Shown: positions 60,882-64,000 of the stretch, piece by piece
Layout: each line of letters opens with the position of its first letter
Numbering within the stretch: position 1 is the first letter of the stretch
Assembly (NCBI GenBank): GCA_028554645.1
Contig: JAQOOI010000058.1
Coordinates: forward strand, 434,001 to 498,000
Source: Omphalotus guepiniiformis
Taxonomy: Eukaryota; Basidiomycota; Agaricomycetes; Agaricales; Omphalotaceae
Direction of reading: 5' to 3'
DNA: 64,000 nt
Notes under the pieces: model-generated
What the model saw: only the letters and a program-made list of their open reading frames with translations
What the model was told of the DNA's origin: nothing
Database searches by the model: none
Position numbers and translations under genes: made by a program

Positions 60882-62169
60882 TCAGCTCTGCGATAGAGGA
60901 TGTACCATCCGTTTGGTTTGCAGCTGTTCACGACACTTGCCAGCCTCACGGAATCGGTTCAGCATCCACTTCGACGTTTTCATTTTCTCTATTGCGGAGT
61001 CATAACTATAAACGGGTAAGTAAGGGAGAATTATATCGAGACTTCCTGCTGCAATGGCGTTGTTCTTTATCAGCTCTTCCCTTCTCCGCTGAGCTTCTGT
61101 GGGCGGATCGAGATACCTCACCCGACAGACAGCTTCTAGGTCGGTGATTAGGTCCTTGAATGCACCATCAGGAAGCTGAGCGCGTTGGCTCATGAACTCC
61201 ACTTTGAGGGCATCAATCTTGTATTCACCACCACCAGAAGTGCTGTTTTCGGGATCAAAAGCTGCATAGTCAAAGATATCCCTCAACTTCTTGCTCAACT
61301 GCATCGTTGTCAGATTATGCGGAGTGAACCGCAGGGCTATCCAGCACAGGACATGGTAAACCGACTCCAGGTCATCAGCACGTAAGTGCCGGACTGGAAT
61401 GTTTGCAGCTAGGATTCGGCCTGCCATAAATTGCCATGTACCCTATGACAATGGTAGTAATGAGAAGATGAAAACTAATGCCAACGAAAGACCAACATAC
61501 TGTGCGCTCAGCTCGTCGAACTTTCGTATCATCCTCATCTTTGAGCAGATCCCAGTCTATCAACAACCCCCCTCCATCATGTGTAATCAAGATGTTGCCG
61601 ACACTTATGTCTCGATGAAGAATATTAGCCTTCTCGAAGGCGGCCTTGTGTGCTGAGCGCAAAACCTTCAGACGCTGCTACGACGACTCATTGGAGAATG
61701 ACTCACCTTCAAGAGCATCGCCCATTGCATTAACAACCTCCCAAATGGTCTCAAAGGATGTGAGATCTCGCCCGGGTTCTCGAAACACCAGTCGATAATG
61801 TTGATGCGGCTGGAATCGCGCTCGTGAGTGTGCGTGGTCACGCAACAAGTGCGAGTAAGTCCTGTGATGATCCACAGGAATGTCCCCAGATGCCAGAACG
61901 GTCGGAATATGAGGGACCTTGCACGCATGCAGCTTCTCATAAATCTCGCCCTCCTTTGTCATGTGAGGTAGATCGATCCCCCATGTATCCTTCAGGTAAG
62001 CGGGCTCCCCCTTCTCATCTACGACGACGATCCCACGCGTGCAACGTCCAGTAGGCGACGCGGTCGCATTGAACGATGGCTGACCACCGAAATAGTAGCT
62101 CTTTGCCCCCGTCTTCTCGTCCGTCACCTCGAACTTCATCACCTTCTCCCCATCCCGAAGCTTGAACAT
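60882..62169 (-). CDS. FunK1-type fungal protein kinase copy 4, N-terminal part missing
   Basis: Opens at the ATG at 62169 in VMFKLRDGEKVMKFEVTDEK. The N-lobe remainder and hinge follow (TGRCTRGIVVVDEKGEPAYL, LKDTWGIDLPHMTKEGEI, VPHIPTVLASGDIP, RLVFREPGRDLTSFETIWEV). The catalytic loop is NILHRDISVGNILI, the metal-binding segment LLIDWDLLKDED (DWD in place of DFG, normal for this family), and the activation-segment end GTWQFMAGRILAA. The helical lobe follows (RADDLESVYHVLCWIALRFT, LITDLEAVCRVRYLDPP) with the family's REAGKCREQLQTK end. Catalytic residues are intact. The roughly 300 residues that normally precede this part are not found upstream to 62.6 kb, so it is truncated unless a distant exon exists. 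Confidence 0.65.
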
Positions 62170-62839
62170 TACTTTCTGTAGCAATTGGATGGTTTATGGC
62201 CGTAGGACTCCAACTCGTGCTCATATGCGCTGGTAAAACAAAAACTCTCATACGAACCAGACGATCCCTGTTGAATATTTGAGTATCGAAGTATCGAGGG
62301 CTTCATTGAGCGCTGTGAAGGCGCTTGCTTACATAAACACTCAGTCTGTTACAGTTCTGAGTTTTCTTTTCGAACTGCACGACGTGTACACGCTGGATAC
62401 CATTACGATATATCACTCTTCGTACAACTTTAGATTGGAACAGTGCGTCCGTGTCTTCTCAACAGAGAATGAAATACATCTTATACTCAAGCTATCTGCT
62501 GTTCTCGTTTTTAGCCCAATTGCCGCACATTTGCAGATCCTTACGTCGAGCATGACACTCTAACACTGCTCATTGATCTTATTTTGCTGAAGAGGGATGT
62601 TTATCGGCATTTACTATACAATCAGGATCAAGCTCACGAAGGGCTGGTGAAAGTCCCGCAAAGACGGACTATGGCGAGGAGAACGAAGAGGGAAAGAGTA
62701 GGTTGAATCTGTTGCCGCAGCTTTCTACTTGCTGATGAATCCTTCATCGACCGGGTGGAACGCTAGTGCTTGTACGTGGAGTTCTGGATACGTCCTGCAA
62801 CTGACTAACTGAACGATTGTATGCGCCTTTAATTCTGTC

Positions 62840-63660
62840 TAGAGCTTGTTCGTCTCATCCTCATTGCGTGTGCTAGATCCAAACCAGTCGCCAGACATTT
62901 CACCTTGGTCGATAGAGACTATTTCCGATTTCAGGAGGATATTCGTTGGATGCCTTACTGGTGTAATTTCAAGCGCTCTTCATTCCACCAATCTTTAAAC
63001 TTGTCGAGCGGAAACACTCGCATTCCATTCAGATCTTGTTAGCTTGCTTCGTGGTTCTACGGATTTCGGACGCAATACGAGCTTTGCAAGACCAGAAGCG
63101 TGAACCATTCGTGTCAGATATACACAGGGAATTCAGGTTTGTCTGCTAGCTTCCTGACCAAGTGAAAGCCAAATGCTGATATGCTTTCCTGACACCCGAT
63201 AGGTTTTCCCTGGTGCCCCTCTCGCTTTTCCACCCTTCTCTTACAAAGTTCTTCCTCTTGTTCTTGCTCACCATATGGCGTCCTTCTTCATCTCCGCTCC
63301 ACCAATAATGGCCCAGAGCTCGGCACTTCCCTTGTGGAACACAACGCTATGGAACGACGTAGATGTTCTGGGCGCTTTGGCGGTTTTGAATGACGATCAA
63401 TTGGACCGAGAGTGGATTGTTAGGAATGTACTAGGTGGCATGTCGGCTGGATTCGGGCTACGTGGTCAGTGTTCTTAGCTGTTCTACCGCGGGTTTCTAT
63501 CTCATGAAGATCATAGTCACATTATATCCATCCGCTTTTCACCACTCTGATCATTCTAGTGGGATGGATAATCAAGAATCTCATAGCCCAATTGATAGGC
63601 GGATGGGTTGGTGGAGATGTTACGACCGTAGAGGCGTGGTTGGCGTACAGTATACCATGA
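62840..63660 (+). CDS. Possible multi-exon gene, product not recognised
   Basis: Exon-like pieces run in one direction: ELVRLILIACARSKPVARHF followed by TLVDRDYFRFQEDIRWMPYW; ISDAIRALQDQKREPFVSDI; MASFFISAPPIMAQSSALPL then WNDVDVLGALAVLNDDQLD; and, after an intron, VGWIIKNLIAQLIGGWVGGD ending in WLAYSIP and a stop at 63660. The first piece vaguely resembles an F-box helix pair, but this is weak. I could not fix the start or all the joins. Confidence 0.35.
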
Positions 63661-63871
63661 TATCGCTTTGGTCATAGTATGTCTGATATCTTCCCTTAAC
63701 TTTTTTTCTTTTGTCACTCACACTCTGGGACAGGTCTTTTGTTGAATGTATGAATGTATTATTACAAATTTGCTATGGATACATTTGAAGCCTCCAAGGT
63801 ATAAAGAAAAGTATTTAAGAAAATACTGAAGGTATCATCCCTGGAGCATGCGTTTTCATCGTGACTAATAC

Positions 63872-64000
63872 TCAAGCAATCGTGATCTTCTTCGGCGCAG
63901 CCTCAGGTGCCGACTTGGGGAAAGTGACAGTCAGGACACCATCCTGCAACGATGCTTTGACCTCTTCCTCCTGTAACAATACTGGTGAGTAATTTTAGGC
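63872..64000 (-). CDS. Small heat-shock protein Hsp20, 3' exon only
   Basis: The last exon (63872-63970) reads EEEVKASLQDGVLTVTFPKS and ends KKITIA. It contains the G-x-L-x-V end of the alpha-crystallin domain (GVLTVTFPK) and the short C-terminal I-x-I/V anchoring motif (ITIA variant). A 3' splice site (TTACAG) precedes it, and the rest of the gene lies beyond the window. Hsp20 proteins are ATP-independent holdases, usually induced by heat stress. Confidence 0.8.

Overview
The window looks like nuclear DNA of a basidiomycete, most likely a mushroom-forming agaricomycete. Genes are cut by many introns of about 50-60 nt with GTRNGT donors and YAG acceptors. Several families point the same way: FunK1 kinases, a DUF6534-type membrane protein, a QxW lectin, and a secreted bicupin oxalate decarboxylase. 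I see no rRNA, tRNA, CRISPR array or transposase/reverse-transcriptase gene. All exon joins were made by eye.

Left part (1-35 kb), ordinary composition: a 5' piece of a secreted ricin-B-type lectin gene (-); a Tom6-like mitochondrial protein (-); an acidic disordered protein (-); tRNA-His guanylyltransferase THG1 (+); a Ubp8/USP22-type SAGA deubiquitinase (-); oxalate decarboxylase (+); membrane glycosyltransferase GT2 copy 1 (-) with a tandemly duplicated last exon; a Zn2Cys6 transcription factor (-); an F-box protein (-); and an ECM11-like protein (+).

Middle part (35.8-46.7 kb): a Ser-rich secreted protein (+), a secreted type-B carboxylesterase (-), GT2 copy 2 (-) and, head-to-head with it, a membrane-anchored GH16 glucanase-like protein (+). 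The GT2/GH16 pair has the look of a small cell-wall polysaccharide module (a synthase beside a glucan remodeller). This segment also has a striking DNA property: within single exons the coding strand switches from C-rich/G-poor to G-rich/C-poor in blocks of about 100-700 bp. GT2 copy 1 encodes nearly the same protein without this property.

Right part (46.7-64 kb), accessory: degenerate tandem repeats; two broken FunK1 kinase copies (+); an AT-rich island holding one well-formed DUF6534-like gene; two 5'-truncated FunK1 copies (-), one with a damaged catalytic loop; a purine-rich tract; a forkhead transcription factor with a Met-Gly repeat (-); further short repeats, some related in inverted orientation to those at 47-48 kb; an unrecognised gene (+); and the 3' exon of an Hsp20 gene (-).

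The most novel observations are the strand-skew block switching, the paralogue pair that serves as its internal control, the terminal-exon duplication, a 6-nt microexon inside a zinc cluster, matching intron positions in the two cupin halves, and the graded decay of the FunK1 copies around an AT-rich island.
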